A DNA stretch of 64,000 nucleotides from Conexibacter sp. CPCC 206217 (GTDB lineage Bacteria; Actinomycetota; Thermoleophilia; Solirubrobacterales; Solirubrobacteraceae). The notes under the pieces are model-generated. The model was not told where the DNA came from. It saw only the letters and a program-made list of their open reading frames with translations, and did not search any database. Shown here one piece after another: positions 37,643-46,443 of this stretch (the first letter of the stretch is position 1; every line of letters starts with the position of its first letter). Where the stretch lies: positions 124,001 to 188,000 of the forward strand of contig NZ_JAUTDO010000008.1 of NCBI RefSeq assembly GCF_030646165.1, written 5' to 3'. A program made the position numbers and the translations under genes.

Positions 37643-39879
37643 GAGTCGGTCCCTTCCGGCACGAGCCAGACGACGCCAAGCGGCGGCAGCACCAGCTCGG
37701 CCGAATGCGGCTGGCCGTGCCACGGGACGCCCTCGGCGAAGACGCCGTCGCCGTTGCCGATGCCCGCGCCGCCGTATTCGGCCGCGTCGGTGTTGAGCGC
37801 CTCGACCCAGCGGCCGCCGCGCGGCAGCCCGACGCGGTAGGTCTCGCGCGGGATCGGCGACAGGTTCGCGACGCAGACGAGCAGGTCGCGCGTGTCGCCA
37901 GAGCGCGGATCGGCCGGATCCAGCCTCCCGCCGCGCGCGAACGCGATCACGTTGCGCTCGGCGTCGTTGGGCTCCAGCCACCAGAATCCAGCGGGCTCGA
38001 AGTCGACCTCCCACAGCGCGGGCCGATCCCGGTACACGTGGTTCAGATCGCGCACGACGCTCTGCACCCCGCGATGCCCGTCCTGCTCCAGCAGGTGCCA
38101 GTCGAGCGAGCGCTCGTGGCTCCACTCCTGCTCCTGCGCGAACTCCTGGCCCATGAACAGCAGCTGCTTGCCCGGGTGCGCCCACATGAAGCCGTACAGC
38201 GCGCGCAGGTTGGCGAGCTGCTGCCAGCGGTCGCCGGGCATCTTCGACAGCAGCGAGCCCTTGCCGTGCACGACCTCGTCGTGGCTCAGCGGCAGCACGA
38301 AGTTCTCGCTGAAGGCGTAGTGCATCGCGAACGTCAGCTCGTGGTGGTGGTAGCGCCGATACACCGGATCCTGCTTGAAGTATTCGAGCGTGTCGTGCAT
38401 CCAGCCCATGTTCCACTTGAAGCCGAAGCCGAGCCCGCCGACGTAGGTCGGGCGCGAGACGGCCGGCCACGAGGTCGACTCCTCCGCCGCGGTCATCACG
38501 CCGGGCACGCTGCCGTACAGCAGCTCGTTCATCTCCTTCAGGAACTGGACCGCCTCGAGGTCCTCGCGCCCGCCGAACTCGTTCGGCACCCACTCGCCCT
38601 CCTCGCGCGAGTAGTCGAGGTAGAGCATGCTCGCGACCGCGTCGACGCGCAGGCCGTCGACATGGAACTCGCGCGCCCAGAAGAGCGCGCTCGCGAGCAG
38701 GAAGTTCTTCACCTCGGTGCGGCCGAAGTTGAAGATCAGCGTGCCCCAGTCCGGGTGCGCGCCGCGGCGCGGGTCGGAGTGCTCGAACAGCGCGGTGCCG
38801 TCGAAGCGCGCGAGCGCCCAGACGTCGCGCGGGAAGTGCGCGGGGACCCAGTCGAGCAGCACGCCGACGCCGCGCTCGTGCATCCGGTCGACGAACTCGC
38901 GAAAGTCGTCCGGCGTGCCGTGGCGCGGGGTGGGGGCGAAGTAGGAGGTGACCTGGTAGCCCCAGGAGCCGGGGAACGGGTGCGCCATCACCGGCAGCAG
39001 CTCGACGTGGGTGAAGCCCATCTCCACCACGTAGTCGGCCAGCTCGTCCGCGAGCTCGCGGTAGGAGAGCATCCGGTCGCCCTCCTCCGGTCGCCGCCGC
39101 CACGACGGCAGGTGGACCTCGTAGATCGAGGTCGGGATCGCGAGCTGGTCGGCCTCGGCGCGGCGCGTCAGCCAGTCGGCGTCGCGCCAGGCGTGGTCGG
39201 TCGCGTGCACGATCGAGTTCGTCTCCGGCGGAATGTCGGCGGCGAACGCGAACGGGTCGGCGTGCAGCACCAGCTCGCCGCCGGCGCCGCGGATCTCGAA
39301 CTTGTAGCGGTCGCCGCTCCTGACGCCGGGCACGAACAGCTCCCAGACGCCGGAGGAGCCGAGCCCGCGCATCGGATGCAGGCGCCCGTCCCAGCCGTCG
39401 AAGTCGCCGACGACGCTGACCGAGCGCGCGTTCGGCGCCCAGACCGCGAACGCGGTGCCCTCGACGCCGTCGAGCGTGCGCACGTGCGCGCCGAGCCGCT
39501 CGTAGAGGCGCTCGTGACGCCCCTCCGCCAGCAGGTGCTCGTCCAGTTCGCCGAGCGTCGGCGCGTGGCGGTACGGATCGTCGACCGGGAACGCGCCGTG
39601 CTCGCCGTAGTCGACCGCGAGGCCGTATCTGAGCGGCAGCTCCGCGCCCGGGACGACGCCCTCGAACAGGCCGGCGACGTGGACCCGCTGCAGCTCGACC
39701 GGCTCACCGCCGTCGGGGTGGACGGCCACGTGCAGCGCGTCCGGCCGCCACGCGCGCACGACGACGCCGCCGTCTGGGCCGGCCGGGTGCGCGCCCAGCA
39801 GCCGGTGCGGGTCGCGCAGGTCGCGCGCCAGCAGCGCGGCGAGGTCCGCGTCGAAGGTGTCGGGACGGAGCAGTGTCAT
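37639..39879 (-). CDS. glgB: 1,4-alpha-glucan branching enzyme (GH13)
   Basis: 746 residues, the usual GlgB length. Two N-terminal beta-sandwich modules (LLGAHPAGPDGGVVVRAWRP and GTAFAVWAPNARSVSVVGDF) precede the barrel with LLPVMAHPFPGSWGYQVTSY, DGLRVDAVASMLYLDYSREE (nucleophile) and MTAAEESTSWP (acid). It makes alpha-1,6 branches in the glucan polymerised by GlgE. It overlaps mak (ATGA) upstream and treZ (TTGA) downstream. The genome thus has both a GH13 and a GH57 branching enzyme within 15 kb. Confidence 0.95.
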   Translation of the reverse strand: MTLLRPDTFDADLAALLARDLRDPHRLLGAHPAGPDGGVVVRAWRPDALHVAVHPDGGEPVELQRVHVAGLFEGVVPGAELPLRYGLAVDYGEHGAFPVDDPYRHAPTLGELDEHLLAEGRHERLYERLGAHVRTLDGVEGTAFAVWAPNARSVSVVGDFDGWDGRLHPMRGLGSSGVWELFVPGVRSGDRYKFEIRGAGGELVLHADPFAFAADIPPETNSIVHATDHAWRDADWLTRRAEADQLAIPTSIYEVHLPSWRRRPEEGDRMLSYRELADELADYVVEMGFTHVELLPVMAHPFPGSWGYQVTSYFAPTPRHGTPDDFREFVDRMHERGVGVLLDWVPAHFPRDVWALARFDGTALFEHSDPRRGAHPDWGTLIFNFGRTEVKNFLLASALFWAREFHVDGLRVDAVASMLYLDYSREEGEWVPNEFGGREDLEAVQFLKEMNELLYGSVPGVMTAAEESTSWPAVSRPTYVGGLGFGFKWNMGWMHDTLEYFKQDPVYRRYHHHELTFAMHYAFSENFVLPLSHDEVVHGKGSLLSKMPGDRWQQLANLRALYGFMWAHPGKQLLFMGQEFAQEQEWSHERSLDWHLLEQDGHRGVQSVVRDLNHVYRDRPALWEVDFEPAGFWWLEPNDAERNVIAFARGGRLDPADPRSGDTRDLLVCVANLSPIPRETYRVGLPRGGRWVEALNTDAAEYGGAGIGNGDGVFAEGVPWHGQPHSAELVLPPLGVVWLVPEGTDS

Positions 39880-41282
39880 TGGATCGGCTCCTCCAGCAGG
39901 CGCGCGATCGCCGCGGCGGGGATCGGCACCCAGTCGGGTCGGTGGTCGAGCTCGTAGCGCAGCTCGTAGACGGCCTTCTCCAGCTCGAAGATCGACAGCA
40001 GCGTCTGCGTCGCGGCGGTGCTCGGCGGCAGCAGCGTGGGCTCGACGGCGGCGAGGTAGCCCTCCAGGAACGCCTCCCGCGCCTGCTGCTCCCACGCCTC
40101 GTCGACCTCGACGCCGCGCTGCAGCCTGGCCGCGAAGACGGCGTACGCGAGCGAGCGCAGCAGGCCCGCGACGTCTCTCAGCGGCGAGCCCTTGCGGCGC
40201 CGGTCGCGCAGCGCGCGCGCCGGCTCGCCCTCGAAGTCGAGCAGCACCCACGAGTCCGCGACGCCGTCGCGGCCGGGCACGAGCAGCGTCTGGCCGAGGT
40301 GGAAGTCGCCGTGGTGGCGGATCAGCCGCCCGACGCCGCCGAGGTGCGAGACGAGCCGCAGCCGGTCGCGCGCCTCCTCGCCGCGGCCGGCGATCGACGC
40401 GAGTCGCTCGTCGTCGCCGGGCAGGTCGAGGAACAGCCGCTCGATCTGCTCGTCGATCGTCGCCGTCATCAGCGGCAGCGCCTCCTCGCTCGCCTCCTCG
40501 GGCGCGAACGCGGGGTCGTTCATGTCGGACGCGAGCACGCTGTGCATCGCGCCGACGACGGCGCCGAGGTCGCGCAATCGGGTGAGCAGCGCGGCCGGCT
40601 CGTCGGCGAGACCGTCGAGCACCAGCTCCCAGCCGTCGATCCCGCCCTGTACGAGCCGCTGCGCGACGCCGAGCGTCGCGTCCATCACCTCGCCGGCGTA
40701 CTCGTACCAGCCGCCCAGCTGCGCGATGTGCGGGAAGCCGTGCGCGGTCAGGAAGCGCACCATCTCCAGCTCCGGGTTCTCGCCCGGCTCGAGTCTGCGA
40801 AACGCCTTCAGCACCAGCCGCTCGTCGAGCACGACCGACGAGTTCGACTGCTCGGCGCCCATCGGCCGCGCCGGCGGGTCGCCGAGCGGCGGGGCGCTGG
40901 TGTCGTCGAGCCATCGGAACGCGACGCGCGACTCGTCGCCGACCGACGCCTGCTCGCGCAGCATCGCCGACAGCCCGTCGATCGCCTGCGGGTCGACGAG
41001 CGCGTCGTAGACGGTCGCCTCGCCGAGCTGCTGCACGACGCCGCGCTCCCAGCCCTCGCCCGCCGGCCGCGCGGCCAGCAGCAGCTGGTAGAGGTCGTGC
41101 GTGCCGCCGGGGAAGCGCGCCTCGACGATCGCCAGCGCCAGCGGCGGCGGCCCGTCGTGCAGCACGATCGTGTCGAGCACGCGGACCTGCGCCAGCTCGC
41201 GCGACTTCGCGCCGAACCAGCGTCGTTCGGCCAGCCATTCGGCCAGCAGTCGCTCGTCCAGCTCGTGCAGATCAGGCAGCAT
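39876..41282 (-). CDS. mak: Maltokinase
   Basis: 468 residues from ATG at 41282 with GGAAGG 9 bases upstream; the start lies within the last codons of treS (11-base overlap). LAEWLAERRWFGAKSRELAQ is the typical Mak/Pep2 N-terminal cap; IRHHGDFHLGQTLLV is the catalytic HGDxHxxQ loop and VLLDFEGEPAR the metal-binding DFEGEP. It phosphorylates maltose to maltose-1-phosphate with ATP, the substrate of GlgE. In many genomes mak is fused to treS; here the genes overlap but are separate. Confidence 0.92.
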   Translation of the reverse strand: MLPDLHELDERLLAEWLAERRWFGAKSRELAQVRVLDTIVLHDGPPPLALAIVEARFPGGTHDLYQLLLAARPAGEGWERGVVQQLGEATVYDALVDPQAIDGLSAMLREQASVGDESRVAFRWLDDTSAPPLGDPPARPMGAEQSNSSVVLDERLVLKAFRRLEPGENPELEMVRFLTAHGFPHIAQLGGWYEYAGEVMDATLGVAQRLVQGGIDGWELVLDGLADEPAALLTRLRDLGAVVGAMHSVLASDMNDPAFAPEEASEEALPLMTATIDEQIERLFLDLPGDDERLASIAGRGEEARDRLRLVSHLGGVGRLIRHHGDFHLGQTLLVPGRDGVADSWVLLDFEGEPARALRDRRRKGSPLRDVAGLLRSLAYAVFAARLQRGVEVDEAWEQQAREAFLEGYLAAVEPTLLPPSTAATQTLLSIFELEKAVYELRYELDHRPDWVPIPAAAIARLLEEPIQ

Positions 41283-43098
41283 CGGACGAGTCCTTCCGTT
41301 CGTCGTCATCGCCATGGTTCGTACCCGCGTCGCCGGTGCCGATCGCAACGGTCGCGTCGCCACCGCCCGCGCCGGCCGCGTCGCCGTCGTCCTCGCCGCG
41401 CAGCAGGAACCAGAAGAAGCCGCGCGGGGCGAGCGTCAGCAGGTACGGCAGCTCGCCGATGCGAGGGAATCTGGTGCGCCCGAACATCTCCTCGGGCCAG
41501 CGCCCCTCGAAGGCCGACAGGTCCAGCTCGACCGCCTGCGCGCTGCGCGCGAGGTTGTGGACGCAGAGCGCGATGTCGTTCTCGTACCGGCGGATGTGGG
41601 CGAACACCTTCGTGTTGGAGGGCGACAGCGGCTCGTACGTGCCGACGCCGAAGACCGGATGCTCCTTGCGCAGCGCGATGAAGCGCTTCAACCATCGCAG
41701 CAGCGAGGTCGGCGTGCGCAACTGGGCCTCGACGTTGACGGCCTGGTAGCCGTAGACGGGGTCCATCAGCGGCGGCGCGTACAGCTGCGCGAAGTCCGCG
41801 CGCGAGAAGCCGCCGTTGCGGTCCCCGGTCCACTGCATCGGCGTGCGGACGCCGTCGCGGTCGCCGAGGTAGACGTTGTCGCCCATGCCGATCTCGTCGC
41901 CGTAATAGAGCACCGGACTGCCGGGCAGCGAGAACATGATCGCCGTCATCAGCTCGATCTCGTCGCGGCCGTTGTCCAGCAGCGGCGCCAGCCGGCGGCG
42001 GATCCCGAGGTTGAGCTTCATGCGCGGATCCTTCGCGTACTCCGCATACATGTAGTCGCGTTCCTCGTCGGTCACCATCTCGAGCGTCAGCTCGTCGTGG
42101 TTGCGCAGGAACAGACCCCACTGGCAGTTGCCGGGGATGTCGGGCGTCTGCTCCAAGATCTCGTACATCGGCGTCGCGTCCTCGCGCCGCAGCGACATGA
42201 ACATCCGCGGCATGACGGGGAAGTGGAACGCCATGTGGCACTCGTCGCCGTCGCCGAAGTACTCGACGACGTCCGACGGCCACTGGTTCGCCTCCGCCAG
42301 CAGCACGCGATCCGGGTAGGCGGCGTCGACCTCCTTGCGCACGCGTCTGAGGAAGGCGTGCGTCTCGGGCAGGTTCTCGCCGTTGGTGCCGTCGCGCTCG
42401 AACAGGTACGGGACGGCGTCGAGGCGGAAGCCGTCGAGGCCGAGGTCGAGCCAGAAGCGCAGCGCGTCGAGCATCGCCTCCTGCACGGCCGGGTTGTCGT
42501 AGTTGAGGTCCGGCTGGTGACTGAAGAAGCGGTGCCAGTAGTAGGCGCCGGCGACCGGGTCCCAGGTCCAGTTCGACGGCTCCGTGTCGACGAAGATGAT
42601 GCGCGCCTCGGAGTAGCGCTCGTCGGTGTCGGACCAGACGTACCAGTCGCGCTCGGGCGAGCCGGCGGGCGCTCTGCGCGCGCGCTGGAACCACTCGTGC
42701 TCGCTGGAGGTGTGGTTCATCACGAGGTCGGCGATGATCCGCATCCCGCGCTCGTGCGCGGCGTCGATCAGCGTGCGCACGTCCTCTATCGTGCCGTAAT
42801 CCGGATGGACGGCGTAGAAGTCGGCGATGTCGTAGCCGCCGTCGCGCAGCGGGGAGGCGTACATCGGCAGCAGCCAGATGCAGTCGATCCCCAGCCACTG
42901 CAGGTAGTCGAGCTTCTCCGTCAGACCGCGCACGTCGCCGGAGCCGTCGGCGTTGGCGTCGAAGAAGCCGCGCAGGTGGATCTCGTAGAAGACCGAGGTC
43001 TTGAACCAGAGCGGATCGCTCTCGAACCAGTGCGACGGGGTGTAGGCGGCGCGGCTGCCGGGCGGCGGCGCGGAGGGAGGCGTCGGCTCAGCGCTCAT
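41272..43098 (-). CDS. treS: Trehalose synthase (maltose glucosylmutase)
   Basis: 608 residues. The protein carries YEIHLRGFFDANADGSGDVR, IADLVMNHTSSEHEWF (region I), DGFRLDAVPYLFERDGTNGE (nucleophile) and LAEANQWPSDVVEYFGDG (acid): the TreS type of GH13. It interconverts trehalose and maltose; with Mak and GlgE this moves trehalose into alpha-glucan. The last about 25 residues are Gly/Asp-rich and poorly conserved, where fused forms would carry Mak. Its ATG overlaps the stop of a 30-codon micro-ORF, and GGAGG lies 8 bases upstream. Confidence 0.94.
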   Translation of the reverse strand: MSAEPTPPSAPPPGSRAAYTPSHWFESDPLWFKTSVFYEIHLRGFFDANADGSGDVRGLTEKLDYLQWLGIDCIWLLPMYASPLRDGGYDIADFYAVHPDYGTIEDVRTLIDAAHERGMRIIADLVMNHTSSEHEWFQRARRAPAGSPERDWYVWSDTDERYSEARIIFVDTEPSNWTWDPVAGAYYWHRFFSHQPDLNYDNPAVQEAMLDALRFWLDLGLDGFRLDAVPYLFERDGTNGENLPETHAFLRRVRKEVDAAYPDRVLLAEANQWPSDVVEYFGDGDECHMAFHFPVMPRMFMSLRREDATPMYEILEQTPDIPGNCQWGLFLRNHDELTLEMVTDEERDYMYAEYAKDPRMKLNLGIRRRLAPLLDNGRDEIELMTAIMFSLPGSPVLYYGDEIGMGDNVYLGDRDGVRTPMQWTGDRNGGFSRADFAQLYAPPLMDPVYGYQAVNVEAQLRTPTSLLRWLKRFIALRKEHPVFGVGTYEPLSPSNTKVFAHIRRYENDIALCVHNLARSAQAVELDLSAFEGRWPEEMFGRTRFPRIGELPYLLTLAPRGFFWFLLRGEDDGDAAGAGGGDATVAIGTGDAGTNHGDDDERKDSSDAA

Positions 43099-43187
43099 GA
43101 GGTTGCCTCCGCCCGCAGGAACGAGCCGCCAGGCGAGCTCTTGCGGCCGAATGCGAGACCTCTGGTCGCAGCATCTGGCGCGCTCAT
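43095..43187 (-). CDS. 30-codon coupling micro-ORF between glgE and treS
   Basis: The frame begins MSAPDAATRG and ends LRAEATS. Its ATG overlaps the glgE stop and its TGA overlaps the treS ATG, both as ATGA, and GGAGG for treS lies in its last codons. The flanking DNA is a direct repeat GCGCTCATGAGG (about 43090 and 43180), so it may have arisen by duplication of the gene start: treS also begins MSA. It could be a coupling device or a small protein; there is no further evidence for a product. Confidence 0.45.
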   Translation of the reverse strand: MSAPDAATRGLAFGRKSSPGGSFLRAEATS

Positions 43188-45118
43188 GAGGAGGTGTCCA
43201 CCCGCAGCACGTGGCCGGCGCGCTCGCCGGGCACGAGCCGGACGTAGTTGCCGCCCGTGCGCCAGTCGAAGCGCTCGACGCTGACGAGGTCGGTGACGGT
43301 GAACTCGGCCGGCAGGCCGAGGTCCCATGGCAGCTCCACGAGCCCCTCCTGGGGGTTGTCGAAGTCGATGTTGACGACGGTCACGACGACGTTGTCGCCG
43401 TCGCGCTTGAGGTAGGCGACGAGCGCCTCGTTGTGCGTCTCCAGAAAGCGCAGGCTCTCCAAACGCTGCAGCGCCGGATTGTCGCGGCGGGCGCGGTTGA
43501 GCTGGCCGATCAGCTCCAGCAGCGGCCCGTCGAGCGCGCGCTCGCGCAGCTCGTACTTCTCCGAGTCGAGGTACTCCTCGCTGCCCTGTCTGACGGGCGT
43601 GTGCTCGAAGCTCTCGAAGCCGGAGTAGACGCCGTAGCTGGGCGACAGCGTCGCCGCCAGCAGCAGCCGCACCGGGAAGGCGTTGGGCCCGCCGACCTGC
43701 AGGTACTCGGTCAGGATGTCGGGCGTGTTGACGAACGCGTTGGGGCGGAAGTACTCCTGCTCGCCGGAGTGCGCCAGCTCGCCGAAGTACTCCGTCAGCT
43801 CCCAGCGCGCGTTCTTCCAGGTGAAGTACGTGTAGCACTGCTGGAAGCCGACCTTCGCCAGCGCCTGCATCATCCGCCGCCGCGTGAACGCCTCCGCGAG
43901 GAAGATCACGTCGGGATCGGTCCGCCGCACCTCCGCCAGCAGCCACTCCCAGAACGGCAGCGGCTTCGTGTGCGGGTTGTCGACGCGGAAGACGCGCACG
44001 CCGTGGCCGATCCAGAAGCGCACGATCGCCAGCAGCGCTTGCCAGAGCCCTCTCCAGTCGGCGCAGTCGAAGTCGAAGTTGTAGATGTCCTGGTACTTCT
44101 TCGGCGGGTTCTCGGCGTACTTCAGCGTCCCGTCGGGGCGGCGGTTGAACCACTGCGGGTGCTCGCTCAGCCACGGGTGGTCGGCCGAGCACTGGATCGC
44201 GAAGTCGAGCGCCAGCTTCATCCCGTGCTCGTCGAGCCTGGCGACGAGCCGGTCGACGTCGTCGAGCGTGCCGATGTTCGGATCGACGGCCGTGTGGCCG
44301 CCGTCGGGGCTGCCGATCGCGTAGACGCTGCCGGGGTCGTCGGGGCCGGCGACGAGCGTGTTGTTGCGGCCCTTGCGGTTTCTGACGCCGATCGGGTGGA
44401 TCGGCGGCAGGTAGAGCACGTCGAAGCCCAGCTCGGCCAGGCGCGGTACCTGCTCGATCGTGCCGGGCAGGCCGCCCCATGAACGTGGGAACAGCTCGTA
44501 CCAGGCGCCGAAGCGAGCCAGCACGGGATCGACCTGGATCGCCAGCTCCTCGCCCTTCGCCAGTTCGCTGCGGTCGGGGAACTGGGCGAGCACGGCGGCG
44601 AGGTCGGGATCGAGCGCCAGGCGCGGGTCCGCGCGCTCGGCCGCGAGTGCGTCGGCGGCCGTCAGGACGCGCCTTCTGGCGGCGCCTCTCATCTGCGCCG
44701 CGGCGTCGCGCAGCACCAGCACGCCCTCCGACAGCTCGCCGCTGAGGTCCTGCTGGCCGGCGTCGAGCTTGCGCTCCAGCTCCTCGGCCCAGGAGGCGAA
44801 GCGGTCGACCCAGGCGAGCACCTGCCAGCGCCACCGGCCGAGCTGGCCGGCGAGCGCGAACTCGCCCTCCCAGCGGACGCCGTCCTCGTGCGCGTCGACC
44901 GGCAGCAGCGGCGCCTCGCGCCATCTGCGGTCCGCGGGCGAGCGGTAGCGCGCGACGGCGCGCAGCTGCTCGTGGCCGTCGCGGAAGACGTCGGCGCTGA
45001 CCTGCAGCACGTCGCCCAGCGTCCGTTTGACGGGATGGCGACCACTGTCGACGGTGGGCGCCTCGTGCTCGATGCGGATGCGAGGCGGCGGCGATTGAGA
45101 GGATGCGGAGCTGGGCAC
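43184..45118 (-). CDS. glgE: Maltosyltransferase GlgE
   Basis: 644 residues, typical for GlgE (about 660-700). RIRIEHEAPTVDSGRHPVKR starts the N-domain, AWYELFPRSWGGLPGTIEQV opens the barrel, VLYLPPIHPIGVRNRKGRNN is the diagnostic GlgE segment, VRVFRVDNPHTKPLPFWEW carries the nucleophile Asp and IFLAEAFTRRRMMQALAKVG the acid Glu. It uses maltose-1-phosphate to extend alpha-1,4-glucan, releasing phosphate. First gene of the operon; only 44 bases separate its start from malQ on the other strand, so promoters overlap. Confidence 0.95.
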   Translation of the reverse strand: MPSSASSQSPPPRIRIEHEAPTVDSGRHPVKRTLGDVLQVSADVFRDGHEQLRAVARYRSPADRRWREAPLLPVDAHEDGVRWEGEFALAGQLGRWRWQVLAWVDRFASWAEELERKLDAGQQDLSGELSEGVLVLRDAAAQMRGAARRRVLTAADALAAERADPRLALDPDLAAVLAQFPDRSELAKGEELAIQVDPVLARFGAWYELFPRSWGGLPGTIEQVPRLAELGFDVLYLPPIHPIGVRNRKGRNNTLVAGPDDPGSVYAIGSPDGGHTAVDPNIGTLDDVDRLVARLDEHGMKLALDFAIQCSADHPWLSEHPQWFNRRPDGTLKYAENPPKKYQDIYNFDFDCADWRGLWQALLAIVRFWIGHGVRVFRVDNPHTKPLPFWEWLLAEVRRTDPDVIFLAEAFTRRRMMQALAKVGFQQCYTYFTWKNARWELTEYFGELAHSGEQEYFRPNAFVNTPDILTEYLQVGGPNAFPVRLLLAATLSPSYGVYSGFESFEHTPVRQGSEEYLDSEKYELRERALDGPLLELIGQLNRARRDNPALQRLESLRFLETHNEALVAYLKRDGDNVVVTVVNIDFDNPQEGLVELPWDLGLPAEFTVTDLVSVERFDWRTGGNYVRLVPGERAGHVLRVDTSS

Positions 45119-45162
45119 GCAACCACGCTAACCGCATCCGCCCTCATCCAACCTGTCCGGCA

Positions 45163-46443
45163 ATGAGATCTTCACGAACCAGCGGTATCCAACTGCACAT
45201 AACCTCGCTGCCCGGAGGCCGTCTCGGCCCGTCCGCGTACGCGTTCGTCGACTGGCTGCAGGCGGCCGGGCAGTCGTGGTGGCAGATGCTGCCGCTCGGC
45301 CCGCCCGACAGATACCGCTCGCCGTACAAGTCGGCGTCGGCGTTCGCGCAGTGGCCGGGGCTGCTTGCCTCGCCCGACGCGCCGGTGAGCGCTGAGGAGG
45401 AGGTTTCCTTTCGCGTGTCGCAGGCGTACTGGGTCGACGACTGGGAGCGGTTCGCGGGTCCTGGCGCGGTCGCGGACCAGGTCCGCTTCGAGCGCGAGTG
45501 GAGCGCCCTGCGGTCGTATGCGCGCGAGCGCGGCGTCGGCCTGATCGGCGACGTGCCGATCTACGTCGCCCCCGACGGCGCCGACCACCGCGCCCACCCG
45601 CGCCTGTTCCGCCACGGCGTCGTGTCGGGCGCCCCGCCGGACGCGTACGCGCCGACGGGCCAGCTGTGGGGCAATCCGGTCTACGACTGGCCGGCGCTCC
45701 AGCGGACCGGCTACCGCTGGTGGGTCGAGCGGTTGCGCCGCACGCTCGCCCACTTCGACATGGTCCGGTTGGACCATTTCCGCGGCTTCGTCGCGTATTG
45801 GGCGGTCCCGCAGGACGCGCCCGACGCGTCGCACGGCGTGTGGGCGCGGGGGCCGGGGCGGGCGGTGTTCGACGCGGTGACGCGGGAGTTGGGGGGCGGC
45901 CCCGCCGGCGAGGCGTCCGCTCTCGCGGGCGACGCACCTGTGCCCGGTGTGCTGCCGCTGATCGCCGAGGATCTCGGCGTCATCACCCCGGCGGTGCAGC
46001 GCCTGCGCGACGGGCTCGGACTGCCCGGCATGGCGGTCCTGCAGTTCGGCTTCGACCCCGATGACCCGCGCGGCCCGCATCGGCTGGAGAACCACAGAGA
46101 AGATCAGGTCCTCTACACCGGAACGCACGACAACGACACGCTGCGCGGCTGGTGGGAGACGCTCTCGGCGGACCGCCGTGCCGAGGTCGATGCGGCCGTC
46201 GCGTCGGCCGGCTTCGAGGAGCCGGAGCCGTGGTGGTCGCTGATCCGCCTCGCCCAGCGCTCGCCCGCGAGGCTCTGCATGCTGCAGGCGCAGGACGTGG
46301 TGGGCCTCGGCAGCGAAGCCCGCATGAACGTCCCCGGCTCGATCGGCAGATCGTGGCGCTTCCAGCTGGAGGAGGGGCAGTTGACGGAGGAGCTGGCGGC
46401 GCGGCTGGCGGCGGTGACGCGGGAGGCGGGGCGCGAGTCGTGA
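45163..46443 (+). CDS. malQ: 4-alpha-glucanotransferase (amylomaltase)
   Basis: 426 residues from ATG at 45163, shorter than the usual 490-700. GIQLHITSLPGGRLGPSAYA is the GH77 opening; LIGDVPIYVAPDGADHRAHP, MVRLDHFRGFVAYWAVP (nucleophile Asp), LIAEDLGVITPAVQ (acid Glu) and YTGTHDNDTLRGWW follow. The reduction falls in loops before the 250s-loop region. It disproportionates maltodextrins, recycling chains for TreY and GlgX. It is divergent from the alpha-glucan operon and overlaps the next gene as GTGA. Confidence 0.93.
   Translation: MRSSRTSGIQLHITSLPGGRLGPSAYAFVDWLQAAGQSWWQMLPLGPPDRYRSPYKSASAFAQWPGLLASPDAPVSAEEEVSFRVSQAYWVDDWERFAGPGAVADQVRFEREWSALRSYARERGVGLIGDVPIYVAPDGADHRAHPRLFRHGVVSGAPPDAYAPTGQLWGNPVYDWPALQRTGYRWWVERLRRTLAHFDMVRLDHFRGFVAYWAVPQDAPDASHGVWARGPGRAVFDAVTRELGGGPAGEASALAGDAPVPGVLPLIAEDLGVITPAVQRLRDGLGLPGMAVLQFGFDPDDPRGPHRLENHREDQVLYTGTHDNDTLRGWWETLSADRRAEVDAAVASAGFEEPEPWWSLIRLAQRSPARLCMLQAQDVVGLGSEARMNVPGSIGRSWRFQLEEGQLTEELAARLAAVTREAGRES

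Noticed and set aside
37643..39103. Upstream extension of treZ through glgB
   Set aside because: It reads glgB in a wrong frame. The TTG at 37642 has a ribosome site and a TTGA overlap.
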